Assembly (NCBI RefSeq): GCF_002422095.1
Contig: NZ_DITB01000003.1
Location: 1-6,841, forward strand
Source: Flavobacterium sp. UBA6195
GTDB lineage: Bacteria > Bacteroidota > Bacteroidia > Flavobacteriales > Flavobacteriaceae
Direction: 5' to 3'
Length of the DNA: 6,841 nt
Shown here: positions 1 to 5,039 of the stretch, one piece after another
Layout of the letters: the number at the start of each line of letters is the position of its first letter
Numbering within the stretch: the first letter of the stretch is position 1
The notes under the pieces: model-generated
Databases searched by the model: none
Told to the model about the DNA's origin: nothing
Seen by the model: the letters and a program-made list of their open reading frames with translations, nothing else
Program-made: the position numbers and the translations under genes

Positions 1-1022
1 GCTATAATTCTGATAAAATGATGTACACAAAAGAAGCCGAAGTTTTAAAAATTAAGCCCGTACCGCCTTTGTCTATTACTAGTTATAAGTATCAGTACAA
101 TGGAAAGGAGTTGCAGGATGAGTTGGGGCTTAATGTTTATGATTATGGAGCGAGAAATTATGATGCTGCTTTAGGTAGATGGATGAATATTGACCCGAAA
201 GCTGAAAAGTATTTTGATTGTTCAACATATAATTATACTTTAAATAATCCAGTTTATTTTATTGACCCATATGGAGAAGATATATACTTACATTACTTCT
301 TGAATAATAATCATAAAGATGGAAAAAGGGATAAAGCAGCTGATGAAATGTTTATGAATGCTGCTTTGACAAGAGCTATTGATTTTATTAATAGTGGTGA
401 AACAGGTTCTGATGATATTTTGATTATGAGAGGCATAGATAATATGGATAATTTAGAATCAAACATAGAAAATGATATTGCTACCAATAAGGATACTTTT
501 GGTAAAACAGCTGAATTTAGTTTATGGTCACATGGTGGTAATTCAGGTCCTTTCAGAGAAAATGCAAGTGGTCCAGCAGACCAATTGTCTGTTGAAAACT
601 GGAGTAAAATCGATTTTAATTGGAGTAGCAATGCTACGGCAAATTTTTATGGATGTCGAACTGGGCGAACTGATAGTGAAGATGAAACAAAATTCGGTAA
701 ATCATTTGCGCAATTATTGTCTGGTCAAGACAATATGAAGAATGTGATGGTATGGGGGCAAACAACTAGGTCGTGGCCTTCAATATATTCTAACGCTAGA
801 TTGACTACTGATAATATTGCAAATGGTATTCATAGTGTACCGACATATATGGTTGGTAGTTCTAAAGGATATATGGACAGATTGTCTTCTATGTTACGTC
901 ATCCGTCAAAAAGCAATCCAATGTCGATTTTTAAAAATGGTGTCTTAATTGGATTTAGTCAGCAGTCAGGTAGAGAGAAGCCGAAATCTCCGGATGTTAA
1001 ATTACCAGATGTTAAAAGATAA
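1..1022 (+). CDS. RHS-repeat polymorphic toxin, C-terminal part (5' end outside window), with caspase-like tail
   Basis: The reading frame is already open at the first bases of the window (codon phase begins at base 3), so this is the 3' end of a much longer gene and the ATG at 18 is internal. Residue numbers here count from that ATG. Residues 25-86 are the closing RHS core signature: YNGKELQDELGLN, YDYGARNYD, LGRWMNIDP, then YTLNNPVYFIDPYGE. This signature normally marks the junction to a variable effector domain. Residues 87-334 form that tail. It contains LWSHGG (His172) and, 41 residues later, FYGCRTG (Cys213), followed by a conserved-looking FGKSFAQLLSG and VWGQT. The His-Gly / Gly-Cys order and spacing resemble caspase-fold clan CD peptidases and the DUF4347 family, so a cysteine protease-like effector is inferred, not shown. 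RHS proteins are usually exported and delivered to neighbouring cells. The RHS assignment is firm; the effector activity is tentative. Confidence 0.9.
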   Translation, partial: YNSDKMMYTKEAEVLKIKPVPPLSITSYKYQYNGKELQDELGLNVYDYGARNYDAALGRWMNIDPKAEKYFDCSTYNYTLNNPVYFIDPYGEDIYLHYFLNNNHKDGKRDKAADEMFMNAALTRAIDFINSGETGSDDILIMRGIDNMDNLESNIENDIATNKDTFGKTAEFSLWSHGGNSGPFRENASGPADQLSVENWSKIDFNWSSNATANFYGCRTGRTDSEDETKFGKSFAQLLSGQDNMKNVMVWGQTTRSWPSIYSNARLTTDNIANGIHSVPTYMVGSSKGYMDRLSSMLRHPSKSNPMSIFKNGVLIGFSQQSGREKPKSPDVKLPDVKR

Positions 1023-1031
1023 ATTTATGAT

Positions 1032-1349
1032 ATGAAAAGAATAATAAAATTTTGTTTAATTCTTTTAGCCATTCTATTTGTTGTTGATAGATATACTTGG
1101 ATGCCTCAAAGAGTTAAAGGGTTATGGATGTGGGAAGATGGTATAGAGTTAGGTGACCCCATATCGTATGAGTATAGTTTTATTTTAAAAGAATCTGAGG
1201 TTGTTTTTCTCGAATTTGAACAAAAAAAAGAATGGCCTAACATTGAATTAAATAGAAAAGGAAAGTTTTATTTATTGGGTTGTTATTTTGGAAAGATTTA
1301 CTTTTTTGAAAAAAAATCAAAAAAAATATCAATTTATGTTAAAAAATGA
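1032..1349 (+). CDS. Small membrane-anchored protein, candidate immunity protein of the RHS toxin
   Basis: A 105-residue protein that I do not recognise by sequence. Residues 2-6 are basic (KRIIK) and residues 6-19 form one hydrophobic helix (FCLILLAILFVV), which suggests an N-terminal membrane anchor or uncleaved signal. The remaining 80 or so residues are polar and rich in aromatic and lysine residues (WMW, YFGKIYFFEKKSKK), probably a small beta-rich domain on the outer side of the inner membrane. The gene starts nine bases after the RHS stop codon in the same direction and precedes a strong terminator, so it is probably cotranscribed with the toxin. In RHS loci this position is usually taken by the cognate immunity gene; that role is inferred from position only. 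The ATG at 1032 is chosen because the earlier ATG at 1027 meets a stop within three codons. Confidence 0.7.
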   Translation: MKRIIKFCLILLAILFVVDRYTWMPQRVKGLWMWEDGIELGDPISYEYSFILKESEVVFLEFEQKKEWPNIELNRKGKFYLLGCYFGKIYFFEKKSKKISIYVKK

Positions 1350-1423
1350 ATAGTGTTTAAAATTTAGTTCTATAATCTGACCCTGCTATTGCAATCATCT
1401 CACTCGTACCCACAAAGTAAGAC

Positions 1424-1450
1424 AAACCCAGCAAATTGCTGGGTTTTGTT
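1424..1450 (+). terminator. Rho-independent terminator after the RHS/immunity pair
   Basis: Bases 1424-1433 (AAACCCAGCA) pair with 1437-1446 (TGCTGGGTTT) in a ten-base-pair stem with a three-base loop. The stem runs into TTTTGTTTT on the plus strand. It ends plus-strand transcription from the toxin block. The minus-strand regulator remnant stops at 1451, directly against the hairpin, so the same structure could serve both directions, although the T-tract is poorer in the minus direction. The rest of 1350-1450 shows no gene. Confidence 0.85.
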
Positions 1451-1702
1451 TTATAGTGCAGCTACATTTTTATTGAAGAAATCTTTGAATTTTTTAGTGG
1501 TCAGCATTTTATCAATGATTTTAAAGACTGTTGTTTTGTCGTCTTCGTCTAACTGCTGTAATAGTTGCATTTGTTCAATTGTAGATTTATCTTCAATTAC
1601 AACTTCTTTAGGAATTAGATTTTCATCATAATTTAGAATTTGGTCAGCAGTCAAATTAAAAAGTTTAGTTAGCTTTTGTAATTCTACAACTGTAACTTCT
1701 CG
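1451..1702 (-). pseudogene. 3' remnant of an XRE-family transcriptional regulator, N-terminal HTH lost
   Basis: The minus-strand frame ending at 1451 encodes about 83 residues typical of the C-terminal half of flavobacterial XRE regulators. First comes the last helix of the HTH domain (ELQKLTKLFNLTADQILNY). It is followed by a linker (IPKEVVIEDKSTIEQMQLL) and a helical tail (DEDDKTTVFKIIDKML, then KKFKDFFNKNVAAL). The helices that bind DNA should lie upstream, beyond about base 1702. Instead the frame continues into the GC-rich repeat block and on into the start of the transposase gene. There it encodes an unrelated, low-complexity stretch (EPREGIRAGAGARKAFP). The frame stays open back to an ATG at 1858, but that start overlaps the transposase gene and gives no HTH. 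I therefore read this as a regulator beheaded by the repeat/transposase element. The missing 5' part is not found on the far side of the element (2434-2560), which suggests a deletion. Confidence 0.7.
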
Positions 1703-1738
1703 TAACCCCGACCTCTCGGATATATCACCGCAACGATA

Positions 1739-1759
1739 GCGCGGAAATGCTTTCCGTGC
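1739..1759. repeat. REP-like hairpin A (outer left)
   Basis: Bases 1739-1747 (GCGCGGAAA) pair with 1751-1759 (TTTCCGTGC): nine pairs, one of them a G-T wobble, around a three-base loop. It lies just outside the terminal inverted repeat and has no counterpart at the right end. Two adjacent hairpins in a GC-rich island are reminiscent of paired REPs (BIMEs) in other bacteria. Confidence 0.6.
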
Positions 1760-1763
1760 CCCC

Positions 1764-1794
1764 GCTCCCGCGCGAATCCCTTCGCGTGGTTCTA
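1764..1794 (+). repeat. Left terminal inverted repeat of the RAYT element (REP-like hairpin B)
   Basis: These 31 bases match the reverse complement of 2399-2429 at 30 positions; the single difference is base 1771 versus 2422. Extending outward to 1760 and 2433 gives 33 of 35. Inside the repeat, 1771-1776 (CGCGAA) pairs with 1781-1786 (TTCGCG) around a TCCC loop. The stem extends by three more pairs, one a wobble, to 1768/1789. This is the expected shape of a REP recognised as single-stranded DNA by a RAYT. Confidence 0.88.
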
Positions 1795-1820
1795 AATAAA
1801 ACAGATTTTTATTATATTTG
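1790..1820 (+). promoter_or_regulatory. Candidate Bacteroidota-type promoter of the RAYT gene
   Basis: TATATTTG at 1813-1820 matches the Bacteroidota -7 consensus TAnnTTTG exactly. Twenty bases upstream, TTC at 1790-1792 is one base away from the TTG -33 element and lies inside the left inverted repeat. The ATG follows 14 bases after the -7 element, so the leader would be very short. The surroundings are AT-rich, so a chance match is possible. Confidence 0.4.
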
Positions 1821-1834
1821 ATAAAAAAACAAGC

Positions 1835-2401
1835 ATGAGTAGAAATTATAAATTCCATAATCCAGAGGGACTATATTTTGTAAGTTTTGCTGTGGTAGGT
1901 TGGTTAGATGTTTTTACAAGAAATGAGTATAAAGATTTACTTTTAGAAAGTTTAGAATTTTGTCAGCAAAAAAAGGGAATGGAGATTCATGCTTGGTGCA
2001 TAATGACAAATCATATGCATTTAATTTTTAGAAGCATAGAAAATCAAAAACCTGAACTTTTATTAGGAGATTTTAAAAGGTTTACAAGTAGAAACGTAAT
2101 TAAAGTCATACAAGAAAATCCAAGAGAAAGTAGAAAAGAATTTTTGTTAGATTATTTTAAAAAAGAAGCAGAAAAAAGTTCCAATGCAACCAATTATCAG
2201 TTTTGGAGACACGATAACAAACCAATTGAATTATGGAGTAATGAAGTAATTCAACAAAAAATAGATTACATTCACAATAACCCAGTTGAAGAAGGAATTG
2301 TTTTTAGACCAGAAGATTATAAGTATAGTAGTGCTGCAGATTATGCAGGTGAAAAAGGGTTATTAGATAATGTTTGTGTTTTTCAAAATTTTAAATTGTA
2401 G
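1835..2401 (+). CDS. REP-associated tyrosine transposase (RAYT), Y1/HUH family
   Basis: A 188-residue protein of the Y1 transposase superfamily (transposase_17/COG1943 type), full length for a RAYT. The N-terminus (MSRNYKFHNPEGLYFVSF) is the usual first strand of the fold. The metal-binding HUH motif is His60-Met-His62 in MTNHMHLIF. The candidate nucleophile is Tyr145 in YIHNNPVEEG, followed by the family's PEDYKYSSA segment (159-167). These enzymes cut and rejoin single-stranded DNA at REP hairpins and are thought to spread REPs rather than behave as classic insertion sequences. The ATG at 1835 begins the conserved N-terminus and a Bacteroidota-like -7 element precedes it. The stop codon (2399-2401) forms the first bases of the right inverted repeat. 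All visible catalytic motifs are intact, so the enzyme may be active. Confidence 0.92.
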   Translation: MSRNYKFHNPEGLYFVSFAVVGWLDVFTRNEYKDLLLESLEFCQQKKGMEIHAWCIMTNHMHLIFRSIENQKPELLLGDFKRFTSRNVIKVIQENPRESRKEFLLDYFKKEAEKSSNATNYQFWRHDNKPIELWSNEVIQQKIDYIHNNPVEEGIVFRPEDYKYSSAADYAGEKGLLDNVCVFQNFKL

Positions 2402-2429
2402 AACCACGCGAAGGGATTCGCACGGGAGC
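2399..2429 (-). repeat. Right terminal inverted repeat of the RAYT element (REP-like hairpin)
   Basis: This is the reverse-complement partner of 1764-1794 with one mismatch. The internal hairpin pairs 2408-2412 (GCGAA) with 2417-2421 (TTCGC) around GGGA. The single substitution at 2422 breaks the outermost pair of the six-pair core seen in the left copy. GTAG, the tetranucleotide found at the base of REPs in enterobacteria and pseudomonads, occurs at 2398-2401 beside the hairpin. It is not conserved at the left end, so its meaning is uncertain. Confidence 0.88.
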
Positions 2430-2433
2430 TGGG

Positions 2434-2555
2434 AGAGTTGGATTAGGTATTGAAATTCAGGAAATTGGAAATTTAAATCGTACATGGGACATGATTCTAG
2501 AGGTAAGTTTTTAGATAGAATTAATATAGATTTAAAAGTTAAATATGTTAAATAA
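2434..2555 (+). pseudogene. Possible coding debris between the RAYT element and the lipoprotein gene
   Basis: This stretch has no complete gene but keeps two short open frames reading out of the element. One, open from the right repeat, encodes GLGIEIQEIGNLNRTWDM and stops at 2512-2514. The other, open from 2454, encodes SYMGHDSRGKFLDRINIDLK and stops at 2553-2555. Both look more protein-like than random AT-rich DNA and neither has its own start. They could be the frameshifted 3' end of a gene whose body was lost when the element arrived, for instance a displaced RHS toxin tail. I cannot assign a family. Confidence 0.25.
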
Positions 2556-2600
2556 AAAATGTTTTGAAGTTTGATGTCTTGTCTTGTTAAAAATATAATT

Positions 2601-3524
2601 ATGTTAAAAGTATTATTTGTATTTGTTTCTATTTCTCTAATCTCTTGTAAAAGTTATCAGAAAATTGGAGATAAAAATTCAAATTACATTCCGTACTATC
2701 TAAAAGTATACGAGGCAGATAGTTTATTTCTTGTAAAAAATTATTCGTTAGCTTATGAAAAGTATGATAGTCTTTTTAAATACTACGAACCTATAAATAT
2801 GCCGTTATATTTTGAATTTGAAAACTATATAAAGTCAGGTTTATTAGCAAAAAAAGATAAAAGCTTTAAAAAAGAATTCAAAAAAATAGTTGCCAATTAT
2901 GGCTACACTTATGGAAATATAGAAAAAGATACTTTGTTGCAAGTGCTGGCTTCGCGTTTTAAAAAATCAAAAAAAGACATAGAAAAATGGCAAAAACAAT
3001 ATAGTTCAAAAATAGATACTTTTTATAGATATCAACTGACAACAATGAATTTAAATGATCAAAAAGTTAGAAATCAAAAACCACTAAATTGGGACGAGGT
3101 TGCTAAAATTGATAGACAGAACGATTCAATTTTACGACAAATGATAAATGTAATTAGTTACCCTAATTTCAAGAATGTTGGAAGCTTCAGAAAATTAAAT
3201 GAAGACGAGAGAAAAGTTGATTTAGGAGTTGAAGTTTTATTAAACCATTTTACAAGTTCAGAGGAAAGTTTTCAATTTTATAATCAAATTCTACCAAATC
3301 TCATTAAAAAAGGGGAGTGTTTGCCAAAAGATTACGCTCATTTAATTGACAGGTATTATACTAAGAATAGTAAAGATTCATTCTTTTATTTTATTACGTT
3401 TAATCATGATTTTAAAAACAATCCATCTCTGGTTAAAATAATAAATGAAAGAAGGAAAAAACACGGTCTACCTTCAATTGAGTATGAAAAAATTTGGTTT
3501 GAAGAAAGGTTGATGAAAATGTAG
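2601..3524 (+). CDS. Predicted lipoprotein of unknown function
   Basis: A 307-residue protein of no family I recognise. The N-terminus, one lysine then VLFVFVSISL ending in LISC, is a short lipoprotein signal with the lipobox cysteine at residue 16 (codon 2646-2648). After cleavage it would be anchored in the cell envelope. The residues after the cysteine (KSYQK) lack an acidic surface-export signal, so a periplasm-facing position is more likely. Residues 30-75 have a helical, TPR-like look (NYSLAYEKYDSLFKYYE). The rest is lysine- and tyrosine-rich and probably helical. The frame is also open from a TTG at 2571 and an ATG at 2574. I prefer ATG 2601 because it puts the lipobox at the usual distance, although ATG 2574 would give a 24-residue signal and is not excluded. 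It stands alone between the element and a convergent regulator. Its position downstream of an RHS block allows an orphan immunity role, which is speculative. Confidence 0.75.
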   Translation: MLKVLFVFVSISLISCKSYQKIGDKNSNYIPYYLKVYEADSLFLVKNYSLAYEKYDSLFKYYEPINMPLYFEFENYIKSGLLAKKDKSFKKEFKKIVANYGYTYGNIEKDTLLQVLASRFKKSKKDIEKWQKQYSSKIDTFYRYQLTTMNLNDQKVRNQKPLNWDEVAKIDRQNDSILRQMINVISYPNFKNVGSFRKLNEDERKVDLGVEVLLNHFTSSEESFQFYNQILPNLIKKGECLPKDYAHLIDRYYTKNSKDSFFYFITFNHDFKNNPSLVKIINERRKKHGLPSIEYEKIWFEERLMKM

Positions 3525-3561
3525 CTCTTTATTTCTTTGTCAAGTATCATTCAAAATAATT

Positions 3562-4485
3562 TTACATCGTCTCATACCAACTAAATTTGGAATGAATAAT
3601 GGCTTCTTTTTCCTTTTTTAAATACTCCAAATAGGCTAGGGCAGCTGGGTTGTGGTTTTTGCCTTTTACCCAGATTAAACTCCAATTGGTTTTTATAGGC
3701 AATCCTTTTAATGGAATAATTTGTAAGTCGTTGTTTTGTATTTCTTTACGAATTCCAATCAAAGGCATAATTGAATATCCTAAGCCAGCTAAAATAGCTT
3801 GCTTTATGGCTTCATTTGAAGTTAATTCCATACGTTTGCTAATCTTTAAATCATGTTGCTCGATGAAACGCTCCATAGTTTGGCGTGTTCCTGATCCACT
3901 TTCTCTAAACAGCAAAGGACGGTTTTCTAAAATAGCTTCAATTTTCTTTTTCTTGGTAAAATCTTCTTCTGTATTGCCCACTAAAAACAACTTATTTTGC
4001 ATTAAATTGATTTTTTCTACTTTCATTTTTTCAGGTAGGATGGAAACCAAAGCAAAATCTACTTCATTGTTTTGCAAGCTTTTTACCACTTTATTCTTAT
4101 TGGTTACATCCATTTCTAATTCTACTCCGGGATGCATTTTTAAAAAATCAGCCAAAAAGTACGGCATCACATATTTTCCAGTAGAAACTACTGAAATTTT
4201 GATTTTTCCAAAAAGCTGTCCTTTGTAGGCTAATGTTTTATAATCAATAGTGCTGACTTGTTGTAAGATTTGTTCCGCTGCTTCGGCAATTTCTTTCCCA
4301 AAATCAGTTACATATATTTTTCTTCCCACTACTTCAGTGAGCGGAATTTCAAATTGATCTTGAAAATTTTTTAATTGAATAGATACCGCAGGTTGGGTCA
4401 AATGTAACTCTTCTGATGCCTTAGTAACACTCTGATTTTGTACTACTTTCAAGAATATACGTAACTGGTTTAAAGTATAATTCAT
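3562..4485 (-). CDS. LysR-family transcriptional regulator, CbbR-like
   Basis: A full-length 307-residue LysR-type regulator. Residues 3-62 are the winged HTH, with the typical SVTKASEELHLTQPAVSIQL helix-turn-helix at 19-38. Residues 92-295 or so form the periplasmic-binding-protein-like effector domain. Within it, VVSTGKYVMP (99-108), ESGSGTR (195-201) and SNEAIKQAILAGLGYS (223-238) closely follow the CbbR subfamily, which controls Calvin-cycle genes in autotrophs. No carbon-fixation gene is present here, so the real target is unknown; similarity to CbbR does not imply that function. The gene is divergent from the plus-strand cluster at 4586, with a 100-base AT-rich gap. For LysR proteins this usually means control of the divergent neighbour and of its own promoter. 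It converges on the lipoprotein gene with only 37 bases between them and no clear terminator hairpin. Confidence 0.92.
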   Translation of the reverse strand: MNYTLNQLRIFLKVVQNQSVTKASEELHLTQPAVSIQLKNFQDQFEIPLTEVVGRKIYVTDFGKEIAEAAEQILQQVSTIDYKTLAYKGQLFGKIKISVVSTGKYVMPYFLADFLKMHPGVELEMDVTNKNKVVKSLQNNEVDFALVSILPEKMKVEKINLMQNKLFLVGNTEEDFTKKKKIEAILENRPLLFRESGSGTRQTMERFIEQHDLKISKRMELTSNEAIKQAILAGLGYSIMPLIGIRKEIQNNDLQIIPLKGLPIKTNWSLIWVKGKNHNPAALAYLEYLKKEKEAIIHSKFSWYETM

Positions 4486-4585
4486 AAAAATATTTTATAT
4501 AATGTATAGCAAATATAAATAAAAATATATAAATAATAATTTTAAAATTTGCACTTGTAATTAACTCATAAGGTTAAACTTAACT
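4486..4585. promoter_or_regulatory. Divergent intergenic region with candidate LysR-type control sites
   Basis: One hundred bases of very AT-rich DNA between the LysR gene (minus) and the small membrane-protein gene (plus). On the minus strand TATATTTG (plus coordinates 4510-4517) matches the Bacteroidota -7 consensus 25 bases before the LysR ATG. No TTG is seen at the -33 position. On the plus strand AAAATTTG (4544-4551) is a five-of-six match 35 bases before the next ATG. AATTTTAAAATT at 4538-4549 is a perfect 12-base palindrome, and 4491-4499 with 4514-4521 form an imperfect inverted repeat of the T-N(11)-A kind bound by LysR proteins. In sequence this AT-rich such matches arise easily. 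Confidence 0.4.
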
Positions 4586-4783
4586 ATGAAAAAAATAACT
4601 ATACAACTCGTTTTGATTTTGTGCGTGATAATTGAATCGGTACTTATTTATAAAATGATAGCAACACCTAACATTATCCACCAAGAACTCTTTGCGGGAT
4701 TAGCCGTTTTGGTACTGTTAACCATAATTCGTTTAATTAATAATCTAACAAACATTATTTATGGAAACCCTGAAAAAAATTAA
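4586..4783 (+). CDS. Small two-helix membrane protein
   Basis: A 65-residue protein with a basic start (MKK) and two hydrophobic stretches, about residues 5-22 (TIQLVLILCVIIESVLIY) and 35-50 (LFAGLAVLVLLTIIRL). They are separated by a short polar loop, which predicts two transmembrane helices with the charged C-terminus in the cytoplasm. Function unknown. It is the first gene of the plus-strand cluster divergent from the LysR regulator, and its last 23 bases overlap the start of the next gene, suggesting translational coupling. Only a weak AAGG lies 12 bases upstream of the ATG. Confidence 0.7.
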   Translation: MKKITIQLVLILCVIIESVLIYKMIATPNIIHQELFAGLAVLVLLTIIRLINNLTNIIYGNPEKN

Positions 4784-5039
4784 TCTAATTAACGGTAAGT
4801 TTGATTCGATTGAAGCACGCGAAATCTTACTAGATATGTGTAACAAAAATATAAATTTTAATAAAGTGCAAAATTTTAGTTCTCAAATTCGTTTTGGCGA
4901 AGATGATGAAAAAGCATTACATCGAATAGAACAATTACGTGAAAGTGTAGGCCATATTTTAGCAATATTGGATGAAGCTAAAGGACGTAATAAAAAACTA
5001 AAAATAAAATCGTTCATTGAAATCGAATATGAAGACTAA
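4761..5039 (+). CDS. Conserved-looking small helical protein of unknown function
   Basis: A 92-residue soluble protein that I recognise only as a type commonly seen as hypothetical in Flavobacteriaceae. After a short N-terminal strand (KKINLINGKF) it is predominantly helical. A charged segment at about 45-80 (FGEDDEKALHRIEQLRESV, then ILDEAKGRNKK) could form a helical hairpin or short coiled coil. There is no signal peptide or membrane segment. The ATG at 4761 is chosen because the N-terminal segment looks conserved; the next ATG at 4836 would remove it. It overlaps the upstream membrane-protein gene by 23 bases and the downstream zinc-ribbon gene by 11, so the three are probably translated from one message. 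Confidence 0.7.
   Translation: METLKKINLINGKFDSIEAREILLDMCNKNINFNKVQNFSSQIRFGEDDEKALHRIEQLRESVGHILAILDEAKGRNKKLKIKSFIEIEYED

Larger units (their letters stand above)
1703..2433 (+). mobile_element. RAYT/REP composite element
   Basis: A unit consisting of a GC-rich two-hairpin block (1703-1794), one transposase gene of the REP-associated tyrosine transposase type, and a matching inverted hairpin at the other end (2399-2433). The outer limits are inferred. On the left they fall where regulator homology ends and GC content jumps. On the right they fall where similarity to the left repeat ends. No target-site duplication is apparent, as expected for HUH-type Y1 transposition. No TnpB-like accessory gene is present, which separates it from IS200/IS605 members. 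It sits at the boundary between the RHS block and the regulator remnant and explains the loss of the regulator's 5' half. Confidence 0.65.

Noticed and set aside
311..631. Open frame of 106 codons on the minus strand
   Set aside because: It lies antisense inside the RHS tail, which has clear RHS core homology; no motif or start signal supports it.
472..738. Second plus-strand open frame inside the RHS tail
   Set aside because: It overlaps the conserved His/Cys motifs of the RHS frame and has no recognisable features, so it is a shadow.
1389..1631. Plus-strand open frame across the terminator and regulator remnant
   Set aside because: It runs through the terminator hairpin and antisense to the XRE tail; the serine/cysteine-rich translation is typical of a shadow frame.
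1764..2429. CRISPR array or classic insertion sequence
   Set aside because: There are only two repeat copies, in inverted orientation and more than 600 bases apart, so this is not a CRISPR. The transposase is of the RAYT type without TnpB or target-site duplication, so it is not a standard IS.
2571..2600. Upstream starts (TTG 2571, ATG 2574) for the lipoprotein
   Set aside because: They add residues before a complete short lipoprotein signal; the ATG at 2601 gives a normal lipobox position. ATG 2574 remains possible.
3525..3561. Terminator between the convergent lipoprotein and LysR genes
   Set aside because: Only a short AAAATAATTTT palindrome is visible, with no stable GC stem; not enough to call.
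3650..4228. Open frame of 192 codons antisense to the LysR gene
   Set aside because: The LysR protein is full length with clear domain motifs; this frame is its complement and has no family signature.
5017..5028. TTG start for the DUF6671-like protein
   Set aside because: The ATG at 5029 begins four codons later, directly before the conserved N-terminus, and is a better start.
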